From: Puccinellia tenuiflora
Taxonomy: Eukaryota; Streptophyta; Magnoliopsida; Poales; Poaceae
Reading direction: 5' to 3'
Assembly: GCA_012064385.1 (NCBI GenBank)
Contig: QRDG01000025.1
Span: forward strand, 1,719,358-1,783,357
Length of the DNA: 64,000 nt
The translations under genes were made by a program, and so were the position numbers. Shown piece after piece: positions 1-10,607 of this stretch. The notes under the pieces were generated by a model. The model was not told the origin of the DNA and did not search any database. It worked only from the letters and a program-made list of their open reading frames with translations. Positions within the stretch are counted from its first letter, which is position 1, and each line of letters opens with the position of its first letter.

Positions 1-90
1 TACAGATCGTCGGATGTACTCGAAGCGGTATCGTTGCATTAGGACCGTCCACTGCTGTCGGAAGGTACTGTAGTGACAAGGGGCCTGACA
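1..90 (-). repeat. Start of the 3' LTR of gypsy element C (partial)
   Basis: Read on the minus strand, a purine tract is followed directly by TGTCAGGCCCC, the usual polypurine tract/LTR boundary, just past the end of the pol reading frame. The LTR runs off the window edge, so its end and target duplication are not visible. Assignment rests on order: integrase, chromodomain-like tail, stop, polypurine tract, TG. Confidence 0.6.
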
Positions 91-93
91 GTA

Positions 94-103
94 CTCCCCC
101 CTT
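94..103 (-). other. Polypurine tract of gypsy element C
   Basis: The minus strand reads AAGGGGGGAG immediately before the presumed 3' LTR. In Ty3/gypsy elements this tract primes plus-strand DNA synthesis. Confidence 0.6.
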
Positions 104-115
104 GAGGACAAGCCA

Positions 116-1401
116 TCAGGGCTTGATGGCAGGAAAATTGGACGTCATGAACTCAACATCTTCCTAGGTTGCTTCATCAGCTGTCATCGTGTCCCAATGC
201 ACGAGCCACTGGGGGCAAGCTACATCATAGTCACCTGCAGATCGAGGAACGATACGGTGTTGCAGAACAGCGAAAGGACACAGTTTGAGTTTACCTTCAG
301 GAGTGACCAGTGGTAGTCTTGGGTTTGGGACTGCTCTTGGACCCATGTATTGTTTGAGTTGATTCACATGGAAAACGTTATGAATCCGTGTGCCCTCAGG
401 CAACTGCAATTTGTAAGCTCGATTGCCAACTGGCTGGAGAATTTTGAACGGACCATACCACTTGGATGCCAACTTGAGTGGGTTTCCCGTGCCTAAAGCA
501 TGTTCTCTGAAGGGTTGCATCTTCAAATATACCATGTCGCCTGCAACAAATGAACGCTCGGTTCTATGTTTGTCTGCTTGTTTCTTCATTGTTAACTGTG
601 CTTGAGTCAAATGTTGCTACAATACTTTGATCATTTGATCCTTAGTGCGCAAGGTTTCCTGTGCTTCAGGTGACATGCTGGTATTCACTGGAAATTCAGT
701 CAGTGATGGGGGAGCATACTCATAGAGAGCTTCAAAAGGTGACATTTTGATTGCAGTATGATAACTACTGTTGTACCACCACTCTGCTGCTGGAATCCAA
801 TGACTCTACTTCTTTGGTTCAGTGAATGCCATGCATCTGAGGAACTGTTCTAAGCATTGGTTGACTCTCTCAGTCTGTCCATCACTCTCAGATGGTGAGC
901 AGTGGAGAAGTGCAATGATATTTTTAGTGCTTTGAATATTTCCTGCCAAAGCTTGCTGGTAAAGATTCTGTCACGGTCACTACTGAAGGTGGACCATGTA
1001 ATTTGAAGATGTGGTTCATGAACAGATCTGCCACTTTTTGTACTGCGAAGGGATGAGACAGAGTTAAGAAATGTGAGTATTTGGTCAATCTGTCAACAAT
1101 TACTAGGATGACATCCTTTCCTCTGGATTTGGGCAGCCCCTCGATGAAGTCCATACTGATTTTGGCCCATTTCTGCTTGGGAATTGGCAATGGCTCTAGC
1201 AAACCAGGATAAGGAACACATTCACCTTTTGATATCTGACAAACAGGGCATTCAGCCACTTTGGAGGTGATGAAGTGCTTCAACTTGGGCCAATAAAACA
1301 AATGCTTGATGCGCTGCAAGGTCACTCTCACACCAGAATGTCCTCCCAAGATTGAGGAGTGTAGTGATGTGAATATCTTGTCCCTTAAGTCTGAGGAAGA
1401 C
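116..1401 (-). pseudogene. Integrase and chromodomain-like tail of Ty3/gypsy element C (pol 3' end)
   Basis: The upper part (924-1401) encodes the integrase zinc-binding segment (H-G-H-S-G-V ... C-P-V-C) and the start of the catalytic core (M-D-F-I-E-G-L-P, then I-V-D-R-L-T-K-Y). The lower part (164-610) encodes the integrase C-terminus (K-W-Y-G-P-F-K-I, H-N-V-F-H-V-N-Q-L-K) followed by a chromodomain-like stretch ending L-V-H-W-D. This places the element among the chromoviruses. The frame breaks near 960, has several stops between 610 and 920, and carries TAG where the chromodomain tryptophan should be (about 163-165). The RT and RNase H that should lie upstream are missing beyond 1401. It is a dead fragment; the other pieces of the same element lie at 10418, 12376 and 26936. 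Confidence 0.85.
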
Positions 1402-3651
1402 TGATACATCTCCGATGTATCTATAATTTTCTATGTTCCATGCTTGATTTTATAACAGTGCCTGATGCATGTAAATTGCATACATGAACTTTGCATTATA
1501 TTACTCATATTTCAATCATATTTGCATCATATAAGGGTTATATCATTGTTTTCTATTGATTTTGGGAATATTTCATAGTTTCCCTATTTTTCTGGAATTA
1601 ACCCTGCTCTGGCAGAAACCCTATTTTCTATATTTTTGAGTTTCAGGGACCCAAACGACGTCCAAATGACCTGAAAATTTACGAGCATCAGTTTTTGGAA
1701 GGAACAAAGCATAGGAGCAAAGGAAGCAAAAAAGTGGAAGCCCGAAGGCCAAAAGAGGGGGTCCACACGGCCAGATTCCTTGGCCGCGTGGGGCCCACCA
1801 ACTTGGCCCTCGTGGCTCTGTTTCCGTCGATCTTTCTTCCCGAAGCTTCCTTTTGACCTAAAAACGACTATAAAAATAGTCCCCCAACGTTTTCCAGAAG
1901 GGAGCGCCGCCGAAACACAGAAACCACGAAACAAAGACCTGGAGCTGCAGATTAGAGGGGGAAAACTCCGACAGGGCGCTGTCGGGGTGGTCTCCATCTC
2001 CCCCAAGGACATCTCCACCGTCTCCATGATGAGGAGGGAGTAGTCTCCCTCGGGGCTGAGGGCTCATGCCAGTAGCTATGTGGTTTATCTCTCTCTCCCA
2101 TGGTGTGATCTTTATGTGATCATGAGCTTTGTAATCTAGTTGAATCCATAGATGTTACTCTTCATTATCTTATGAATTATGCTACTCAAGTGGTTTTATT
2201 AATGTAATTTCCGGAGTCACCTTTGTCCCATGGTGCGAAGTTGACAGTGTGCGCACCGTGTGTGACTCTTAGGCTAAAGATTACAGGAATACTTATCATG
2301 AGTTATTATTTGTGTTGGATGTCTCTACGAAATTGTGGTGTTTGTCTAGTACTATTTAGGGGGCTCAAGTTGACAGTGTGGGGTTCCCTAGATGTGGAAT
2401 GCAACTTTAAGGTGTGCTTTTATAGCCATACGCAGTGGATTGGTGTTCGTTATCCAACAAGAGAATAATTCAGAGTAGCATAATGAAGAGGAAATATTTA
2501 TGTATTCAATTATATTATTATTGTTGAGAGTGTCCACTAGTGAAAGTATGATCCCTAGGCCTTATTTCCAAGCATTGAAACACCGTTTACACCTTTGTCT
2601 TGTCCTCTTGCATTGAAGAGGATTGTGACACTTTTACATTCTTGTTTTGTTACATTAAACTTCCATCCATTAATCAACCATCTTGTTCTTTAAACTTGTT
2701 TAGTGCATAATCAACTAAAACTTGTGACACTTTAGTTGTAGGGAATAGATAACTTTTCCTTCTTGCTCCTGCGGATCGATGCCCTACTTTCACATTGAGA
2801 GGTGCTATAGTGATCCCCTGCTCTTGGGGGTTACCAGTACCACATGTTTTTATAATATTTTTATATTATTTTGGCATGATTTATGGAACTAACTTATTAA
2901 CAAGATGCCTAGTGCTAGTTTCTGTTTTCTGCTATCTTTTTGTTTCACAAAAGTTGTTTTGGGAAGTTTCTCGGATTGCGCTGATAATTTACAGGAATTA
3001 TTTCCAATATGAAACAAAGAAGGAACCCGAAGGACGCCCGGAGGGGAGCCCCAGGGGCTCCAGACGCCACCTGGCCGCGACACCTCCTAGGTCGCGCCGG
3101 GGTGCCACCTGGAGAGGTGGCCCACCTCCTCGCGACGCCTCTTCGCCTATAAATTCTCCCTCGACGCAAAAACCCTAAGCACCCGATCATATTTCCCAGA
3201 AGATGTCTGAGGCCGCCGCCATCTCCAACCCTAGTTCGGGAGGGTTCTGCAGCTCTTCCCGGCACCCTGTCGGAGAGGGGAATCGAAACCGGAGGCATCT
3301 ACACCACCATGCCTGCCTCCGGAGTGATGCGTGAGTAGTCCACCACGGGACTACAGATCCATAGAAATAGCTAGATGGTTGTCTCTCCTCCTTGTACTCC
3401 ATTGCTTAGATCTTGTGAGCTGCCTATCATGATCAAGATCATATTATCTGTAACTGCTACATGATTGTGTTTGCATGGATCCGATGAATTGTGGAAGTCA
3501 TTGCTTTTGTTCATCTATGTGTTGTGTTTTATCTACGATCTTGCATGCTCTCCGATGCTAGTGGATGCTTTGGCCAAGTAATTATTAGTGTTGTATGAGG
3601 GAGTATTTATGCTAGATAGTGGGTTCATGCCTCTCTTGTCTAAGCTCGGGT
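1402..3651 (+). mobile_element. Truncated plus-strand LTR (D2), inverted relative to element D
   Basis: It starts TGATACATCTCCGATGTATC and, outside the insertion at 1463-2836, matches in reverse orientation the LTRs of element D (3652-5252 and 8830-10417), including the segments for the CCGGAGG-rich leader and the GGGAGTATTTATGC tract. It stops abruptly at about 3651, where the minus-strand LTR of D begins, so the two LTRs lie head to head. The flank before it (AAGAC, 1397-1401) has no matching partner after D (GTAAC, 10418-10422). A simple single insertion is therefore excluded. It is best read as a second insertion of the same family, cut by a deletion. Confidence 0.75.
1463..2836 (+). mobile_element. 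Solo LTR (family E, copy 1) inside the D2 LTR
   Basis: A 1374-bp segment starting TGATGCATGTAAATTGC and ending GGGTTACCA. It is flanked by GTGCC (1458-1462) and GTACC (2837-2841), a 5-bp target duplication with one mismatch. Removing it rejoins the D-type LTR sequence (CAGTGCC to ACATGTTTTTATAA) as seen uninterrupted at about 5190 and 10350. There is no primer site or internal sequence, so it is a solo LTR left by unequal recombination. Its first 600 bp or so resemble the solo LTR at 20496-22277, but the 3' halves differ. A promoter-like TATAAAAATAG lies at about 1869. Confidence 0.8.
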
Positions 3652-5252
3652 TGACGTGGATCACACGTTCGTTGGGAGACCCCAAGAGGAAGGTATGATG
3701 CAGCAAAGCAGCAGTTTCCCTTGATTGCAAAACCAAGGTTATCGAACCAGTAGGACTTGGAGAAGGCTTAGCAAGGTGTTAATCTACTCTGGCGCTTGTA
3801 GATTAACGCGGACCTGCACACAATCACAAACAAACTACTTTGCCCCAACGAAACAGAGAGGTTGTCAATCTCTCCGGCTTGCTGAACACAAAGGATTAAA
3901 TATGTGGATGTAAAATATGATGAGAGTGAAATATGACCAGCGAGCAAATGATGATGAAAAGCTATTAAAATGGTTGTAAACAATGTAGGAAAAATAGGAC
4001 CGAGATCCACAGTTCACTAGAGGTGTCTCTCCAAAAGATATACATGATGGGTAAACAAATTACAGCATGGCAATTGACAGAATTGTGGGCGCACAACAAG
4101 GCTATCATAAAACAATATAGTTCACTGTTTCATCTAAGAGAGACAATTTGCTACCCGCATGGGTAGCTACACACCCATGCGTTATACGGAGATGCAAGCC
4201 GTATGTATCCGTTTTAGCCGCATGGGTAGCTACACACCCTGTGATCACTATCCAGCATGTCACCCAAAAGTATTAAGTTAGAAGTAACAGATCATTGCAA
4301 TAAGTAAAGTGCATAATGTAAGCAATGTAAATAACACAAGGAAATCACACCGCTGTTTTCTCCCTAGTGGCAACAACACATCTCTTGTCTTAATTGTTTC
4401 TGTCAACCCGAGCTCAGACAAGAGAGGCATGAACCCACTATCTAGCATAAATACTCCCTCATACAACACTAATAATTACTTGTCCAAAGCATCCACTAGC
4501 ATCGGAGAGCATGCAAGATCATAGATAAAACACAACACATAGATGAATAAAAGCAATGACTTCCACAATTTATCGGATCCATGCAAACACAATCATGTAG
4601 CAGTTACAGATAGGCCGCTCACAAGATCTAAGCAATGGAGTACAAGGAGGAGAGACAACCATCTAGCTACTGCTATGGATCCGTAGTCCCGTGGTGGACT
4701 ACTCACGCATCACTCCGGAGGCAGGCATGGTGGTGTAGATGCCTCCGGTGTCGATTCCCCTCTCCGGTAGGGTGCCGGGAAGAGCTGCAGAACCCTCCTG
4801 AACTAGGGTTGGAGATGGCGGTGGCCTCAGACGTCTTCTGGGAAATATGATCGGGTGCTTAGGGTTTTTGCATCGAGGGAGAATTTATAGGCGAAGAGGC
4901 GACGCGAGGAGGTGGGCCACCTCTCCAGGTGGCACCCCAGCGCGGCCTAGGGGGTCGGCCAGGTGGCGTCTGGAGCCCCTGGGGCTCCCCTCCGGGCGTC
5001 CTTCGGGTTCCTTCTTTGTTTCATATTGGAAATAATTCCTGTAAATTATCAGCGCAATCCGAGAAACTTCCCAGAGCAACTTTTCTGAAACAAAAAGACA
5101 GTAGAAAACAGGAACTGGCACTGGGCATCTTGTTAATAGGTTAGTTCCATAAATCATGCCAAAATGATATAAAAACATTATAAAAACATGTGGCACTGAT
5201 ATAAAATTAAGCATGGAACATAAAAAATTATAGATACGTCGGAGACGTATCA
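3652..5252 (-). repeat. 3' LTR of element D
   Basis: Minus-strand LTR reading TGATACGTC...CACGTCA with the terminal palindrome GATACGTC-TCC-GACGTATC at its start (5233-5252). It aligns throughout with the 5' LTR at 8830-10417, except for a replaced block at 4137-4249 and loss of a short ATGATCTTGATCATGATAAG-like segment near 4610. Confidence 0.85.
4137..4249. repeat. Replaced block in the D 3' LTR with a duplicated 22-bp motif
   Basis: In the other LTR (about 9315-9389) the corresponding sequence is entirely different and shorter. Here a 22-bp motif beginning CCGCATGGGTAGCTACAC occurs twice (4155-4176 and 4218-4239). Local inverted repeats are present: GCTACCC/GGGTAGC at 4150-4167 and CGCATGGGT/ACCCATGCG just after. 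It resembles templated filler DNA from break repair or a tiny foldback insertion. Confidence 0.55.
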
Positions 5253-7968
5253 GCATCCCCAAGCTTAACTCCTGCTCGTCCTCGAGTAGGTAAGTGATAA
5301 CACAATAATTTTTGAAGTGACATGCTACCAAACACAATCTTGATCATGTAATCATGTAAAGCATATGAACTGAATGCATTGATCCAAAACAAAGGTTCAT
5401 TAAATGAAACAAACAATGATTAACCAGGTGTAACATCTAAGCAAGAATTAACTTGAAAAGAGTACCTTGGAGATTTAAAAGCATAACACTTGACAATGAT
5501 TGATATCTCACAAAGCAATATTAGTTCAACAAAGGAGTTTGGCCAACACAAAGGAAGATTTAAGTTTTCAGCATAAAGCTTCAACTTGCAACTTGTTTAT
5601 CTTAAGATAAAGTCAATACAAAGTTTTCACAATTAAACACAAAGATAACATGAAGTAAAGCACGAACCAAAGTTGATACCAAGTGATTGCTTGAGGGGGT
5701 TAAGAAGGAAGAGGAAGACCGACTCAACATAAAAGTAAAATAAAGGCCCTTCGTAGAGGGAAGCAGGGATTAGTCATGTGCTAGAGCTTTTTTTTTGACA
5801 GAAGTAAAACAGTTTTGAGATATGCATGCTTTCATCAACGACTTCACAGAAAAGAAACTAGCTAGTCCCCCATAACAAGCAAGGCTTTTAGACTTGTGAG
5901 AGCGGCTGGTTTTAGAGGAACGAGTACATTCCTCTTTCTCCTTTGTTTCACCACTAACCAATGTTTGAGCTGATTTCTCAGATTTTCATTGTGCAGAGGA
6001 GAATGGTGAGTTATATTTATATTTTGCTTAAGCCGCTCTCGGGTTGATTCAAGTGAGGACGTAAACCATCAACACCGGGTGAAAGGGGGGGAAATGACTT
6101 TGCTTGTCGAAGGTTATATCTAGCTTCCCACTGCTTCCTCATGAGCTTAAAAACATGGGCACAAAAAAAGGAGAATTTTGAAAGTTTAAAGATAGCACAT
6201 GAAAATTTTACTTGGAGTGGTAGAGAAATACCACATGTAGGTAGGTATGGTGGACACAAATGGCAAAGATATTTGGCTCAGGGAGTTGGATGCACGAGAA
6301 GTATTCCCTCTCAGTACAGAATTTTGGGCTTAGCTGGATATCAAGCAAACACAAAACATCAACTTGGTTCAATGAATGACTATAGATATACATCATGCAT
6401 AACCACTAGACTTCACACCGTATACCTTGTTAGCCAAACCAACTCTTTGCAAAAAGAATATCTAGACTTTGAGAGCTACCAAGCAGGACACGCACCATAA
6501 TTTTAAAGCTTTACAGTAGTTCTTTACTAATCTATTCTTACTATATGATCCACAAGTTTAAGCATTAATCTACTTCATATCTCTAAACAATTGGCAAGTA
6601 TCAAAGATTCAAGACAATGATCCACAAGATTAAGCAGCACTTTTCACACTTCCTACATGATAATTTCCACTTAACCAAACACCAATCAACTTATTTCAAA
6701 CAAAACTAAAAGGGTGAAGAAACAAGAGCAAAACTTCCTAACTACAAAAGCTAACAACTCTGAATAAGCAAGAGCTGAAGCAAAAATCACAAAGGCTAAA
6801 CACTCAACACATATAAGTGAAGCACATGAGTGTATAATGAAAAAGCGGAGCGTGTCTCCCAAACAAGCATGCATGGATCCAAATTATTGAAAAAACCAGA
6901 GCACTAAACACAAAAAAACTGAAAGTAAAAACAAACTGACGCTCCAAGAACAACACATAATGAGTAAAGGAATAAAAATATAGTACCATGGGAGAAACCG
7001 ATGATTGTTGATGAAGAAGGGGATACCTTGGGCATCCCCAAGCTTAGACGCTTGTGACTTCTTGAATATTTCAGAGGAGGGTCCATGGGGATCCTCCCCA
7101 AGATTAGTCTTTTATCCCTTCTTGATCTTCCTTCATCACCTCACACTTGGATACTTAAAAACTTCCTTCACACAAAACTTATAGCAACTTCATTAGAGGG
7201 GTTAGTCCACAAAAACAAAATCTTCCTTCAGTTCGAAAGCACATATCATGAACTTATTTTTTTACAACATTAGCTACTTTCACAAAGGTCTAAGTAAATC
7301 TCCAGCTTTGTAAAAGAACTTCACTTTGCCCGTGAAAGAAGCAATGCAAAACTAAGTACATAATCTGTCAAAAACAGAACAGACTGTAAAGATGAATTTT
7401 TTCGGGACACTTCTGGACCTCAAATCAGAAAACTTAAATCTAGAGAAAGGTAGACAAAACCCTGGTTATTTCTGTCTAAAATTTTCAGCCACAGATGACG
7501 TTCTGTGAATGTTTGGATTTTCGAACACTGAAGAACAGAAATCTGTTTTGGGACAGCAAACTCACCGATTAGTCATCCTCTCTTTAGAGGCCATTCTTGG
7601 CACCAAAAACCAAAAGAAAAGGATACAAGGGAGTTGTTACAGAAGTAACATCACGCAAAACTCAAAGAAATCAAAAAGAAACAGAAGGTAAAAATGGGTT
7701 GCCTCTCACTAGCGCTTTTCTTTAACACCTTTTAGCTAGGCAAAAAGGGCAAATTCAAGTTTTATCAATTTTGATGATTCCCAATTGCCTTCCCTTGATA
7801 TTCTTACCATGACCTTTTGGAAAGATGTGGTGACCTCATGTGGAGCAGAATATCACAACTCCTTAATGCATATTAATGATGGCTCCAATAGATTTCAAGA
7901 ATGATCTTCCAAGTGTAATTTGTCCTTCCCCTATGCATTCAACAACATAATAATCAATAGGGAACAAA
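5253..7968 (-). other. Non-coding internal region of element D
   Basis: Between the 3' LTR and the gag/protease remnant there is 2.7 kb of AT-rich sequence without a supported reading frame. Its end next to the 3' LTR reads (minus) AAGCTTGGGGATGC, a polypurine-type tract, preceded by a CTCGAGGACGAGCAGGAG stretch; a related CTCGAGGACGAGTAAAG stretch sits at the same place in element B (near 14360). Short ORFs here have no conserved features. Confidence 0.6.
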
Positions 7969-8529
7969 TTACCACAAAATTTTGTTTGGACATCCTCTAT
8001 TTTTTCTGACAGGAATTCTATTGGAGTTATCAGCAAGTTTTAGATAACTAGCACTTTCAGAAAGTCCCCACAAACCTAAAGATTTATAAATAGTTTCAGG
8101 CATAATAGAGAATTCAGTCATATCACAAATTGCATTAAAACGTTTTCCATTTATTTCAATTTTAACAAAAGGGTACCAATTGGTCATAGCATTTTCGGGT
8201 TCCAAAATAATTTTAGGTGCCCTATAGAAATCACTCTCATGAAGCTCTTGAACCATACTTCCAACATCTTTCATGCTAGATATGTTTTTGTCAAGAATGT
8301 CTAATTTATTAGCAATATTCTCCAAAGTTGATTCAATTTTATTATCTGAGGAAGAGGTTGCTATAAGACTTTTGATAGCATTAAAAGCTTGATCACCATT
8401 GTGGCGGAGGAAATCTCCTCCCACAATAGTATCCAAAGCATATCTATAACAAAGCATAAGACCAAAGTAAAAGTTACTAAGCAGAATACTCAAAGTAATC
8501 CTAGGCTCTGTTTTTTCATAAGACTTCAT
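7969..8529 (-). pseudogene. Gag/protease remnant of element D
   Basis: A 186-codon ORF whose first half (Y-R-Y-A-L-D-T-I-V-G-G-D-F-L) resembles gypsy gag and whose second half (K-I-E-I-N-G-K-R-F-N-A-I-C-D ... I-M-P-E-T-I-Y) matches the region around the retropepsin active site of Athila-like elements. The expected small-residue motif after the aspartate is replaced by M-T-E-F, so protease activity is unlikely. The frame is lost on both sides and no pol follows. Family-level identification is by motif only. Confidence 0.6.
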
Positions 8530-8797
8530 AATTCTTGCCCAAGCATCTTTAAAAGTTTCTCACTTCCTTGACGGAAGGTGAAGACTTCATCTTCAGGTGT
8601 CATCTTAAGGGGCAAAGGACTAGACATGATCACAAGGTGAAACCGAAGTAAACAAGGTGTTTGAATTTTTAATTTTTGTGTTTTTCAGTTTTAGAGCAAA
8701 CAAAAGGCAAAAGAAGACTAACAAAAAATATACTAAGCAAGAAATAACAAAGTAAAGTGAAAGGAAGTGTGAAACTCCCCTAGATGAAGCTTCCAAG

Positions 8798-8815
8798 TCC
8801 TCGGCAACGGCGTCA
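8798..8815 (-). other. Primer binding site of element D (tRNA-Asp type)
   Basis: The minus strand reads TGACGCCGTTGCCGAGGA, 14 bp after the 5' LTR end. It differs by two bases from the site of element B (25390-25407), which fits the 3' end of plant tRNA-Asp. Confidence 0.75.
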
Positions 8816-8829
8816 GAAAAAGAGCTTGA

Positions 8830-10417
8830 TGACGTGGATCACACATTCGTTGGGAGACCCCAAGAGGAAGGTATGATGCAGCAAAGCAACAATTTAACTT
8901 GATTACAAAACCAAGGTTATCGAACCAGTAGGACTTGGAGAAGGCTTAGCAAGGTGTCAATCTACTCTGGCGCTTGTAGATTAACGCGGACCTGCACACA
9001 ATCACAAACAAACTACTTTGCCCCCAATGAAACAGAGAGGTTGTCAATCTCTCCGTTTTGCTGAACACAAAGGATTAAATGTGTGGATGCAAAATATGAT
9101 GAGAGTAAAATATGACCAGCGAGCAAATGATGATGAAAAACTATTAAAACGGCTATAAGCAATGTAGGAAAAATTGGACCGGGATCCACAGTTCACTAGA
9201 GGTGTCTCTCCAATAGATATACATGATGGGTAAACAAATTACGGCATGGCAATTGACAGAATTGTGGGCGCACAACAACGCTATCATAAAACAATATAGT
9301 TCACTGTTTCATCTAATATGGGCATCACGTCAAAATACATAGACCGTCTTCCAACTGCATCTATGACTAATAATCCACCCTGGGGTCGCTATCCAGCATG
9401 TCACCCAAAAGTATTAAGTTGCAAGCAAAAGATCATTGCAATAAGAAAAGTGCATAATGTAAGCAATGTAAATAACACAAGGAAATCACACCGCAGTTTT
9501 CTCCCTAGTGGCAACAGCACATCTGTTGTCTTAATCGTTTCTATCAACCCGAGCTCAGACAAGAGAGACATGAACCCACTATCTAGCATAAATACTCCCT
9601 CATACAACACTAATAATTACTTGGCCAAAGCATCCACTAGCATCGGAGAGCATGCAAGATCATAGATAAAACACAACACATAGATGAACAAAAGCAATGA
9701 CTTCCACAATTCATCGGATCCATGCAAACACAATCATGTAGCAGTTACAGATAATATGATCTTGATCATGATAAGCAGCTCACAAGATCTAAGCAATGGA
9801 GTACAAGGAGGAGAGACAACCATCTAGCTACTGCTATGGATCCGTAGTCCCGTGGTGGACTACTCACGCATCACTCCGGAGGCATGCATGGTGGTGTAGA
9901 TGCCTCCGGTGTCAATTCCCCTCTCCGGCAGGGTGCCGGGAAGAGCTGCAGAACCCTCCCAAACTAGGGTTGGAGATGGCGGCAGCCTCGGACGTCTTCT
10001 GGGAAATATGATCGGGTGCTTAGGGTTTTTGCATCGAGGGCGAATTTATAGGTGAAGAGGCGACGCGAGGAGGTGGGCCACCTCTCCAGGTGGCACCCCG
10101 GTGCGGCCTAGGGGGGGTCGCGGCCAGGTGGCATCTGGAGCCCATGGGGCTCCTTTCGGGCGTCCTTCGGGTTCCGTCTTTGTTTCATATTGGAAATAAT
10201 TCCTGTAAATTATCAGCGCAATCCGAGAAACTTCCCAGAACAACTTTTCTGAAACAAAAAGACAACAGAAAACAGAAACTGGCACTGGGCATCTTGTTAA
10301 TAGGTTAGTTCCATAAATCATGCCAAAATGATATAAAAACATTATAAAAACATGTGGCACTGATATAAAATCAAGCATGGAACATAAAAAAATTATAGAT
10401 ACGCCGGAGACGTATCA
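8830..10417 (-). repeat. 5' LTR of element D
   Basis: A 1588-bp LTR starting on the minus strand at 10417 with TGATACGTCTCCGGCGTATC and ending CACGTCA. The short conserved frame at 9796-10011, also seen at 4635-4850 and in reverse at 3187-3402, is the transcribed leader of the LTR, not a protein gene. Confidence 0.85.
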
Positions 10418-10607
10418 GTAACCAGACCTTAATTCAAACTTGGAGAATTTTTTTGCTCCATGAAGTTCATCTAAGAGGTCTTCAATTACTGGGATAGGGA
10501 ATTTGTCCTTGATTGTTAAATCATTGAGGCCCCTAAAATCCACACATAACCTCCCAGTCTTGTCCTTTATTCTAACCAGAATCGTTGGGGAAGAATAAAG
10601 ACTGTTG
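10418..10607 (-). pseudogene. Reverse transcriptase N-terminal fragment of gypsy element C
   Basis: Encodes the canonical start of a gypsy RT: Y-S-S-P-T-I-L-V-R-I-K-D, L-C-V-D-F-R-G-L-N, then I-P-V-I-E-D-L-L-D-E-L-H-G-A and the S-K-F-x-L-R-S-G-Y block. It is cut by the 5' LTR of element D straight after S-G-Y, and its upstream end is cut by the solo LTR at 10608. The rest of RT, including the catalytic D-D, and all of RNase H are absent from the window. Confidence 0.85.

Larger units (their letters stand above)
3652..10417 (-). mobile_element. Non-autonomous LTR retrotransposon D (gypsy-type, minus strand)
   Basis: Two similar LTRs (3652-5252 and 8830-10417) flank about 3.6 kb of internal DNA with a primer binding site at 8798-8815 and a polypurine-type end at 5253-5268. 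The only recognisable coding remnant is a gag/protease-like ORF at 7969-8529; no RT, RNase H or integrase was found, so it would depend on a relative for transposition. The right flank is GTAAC (10418-10422) inside the RT frame of element C. The left flank lies against the inverted D2 LTR, so the left target duplicate is lost. The primer site is complementary to a plant tRNA-Asp 3' end, as in Triticeae gypsy families such as Sabrina or WHAM, but I do not claim a family. Confidence 0.8.

Noticed and set aside
4635..10011. Repeated 71-aa ORF in LTRs (4635-4850, 9796-10011, reverse at 3187-3402)
   Set aside because: Conserved because it is LTR leader DNA; it is on the antisense strand of the element and has no protein features.
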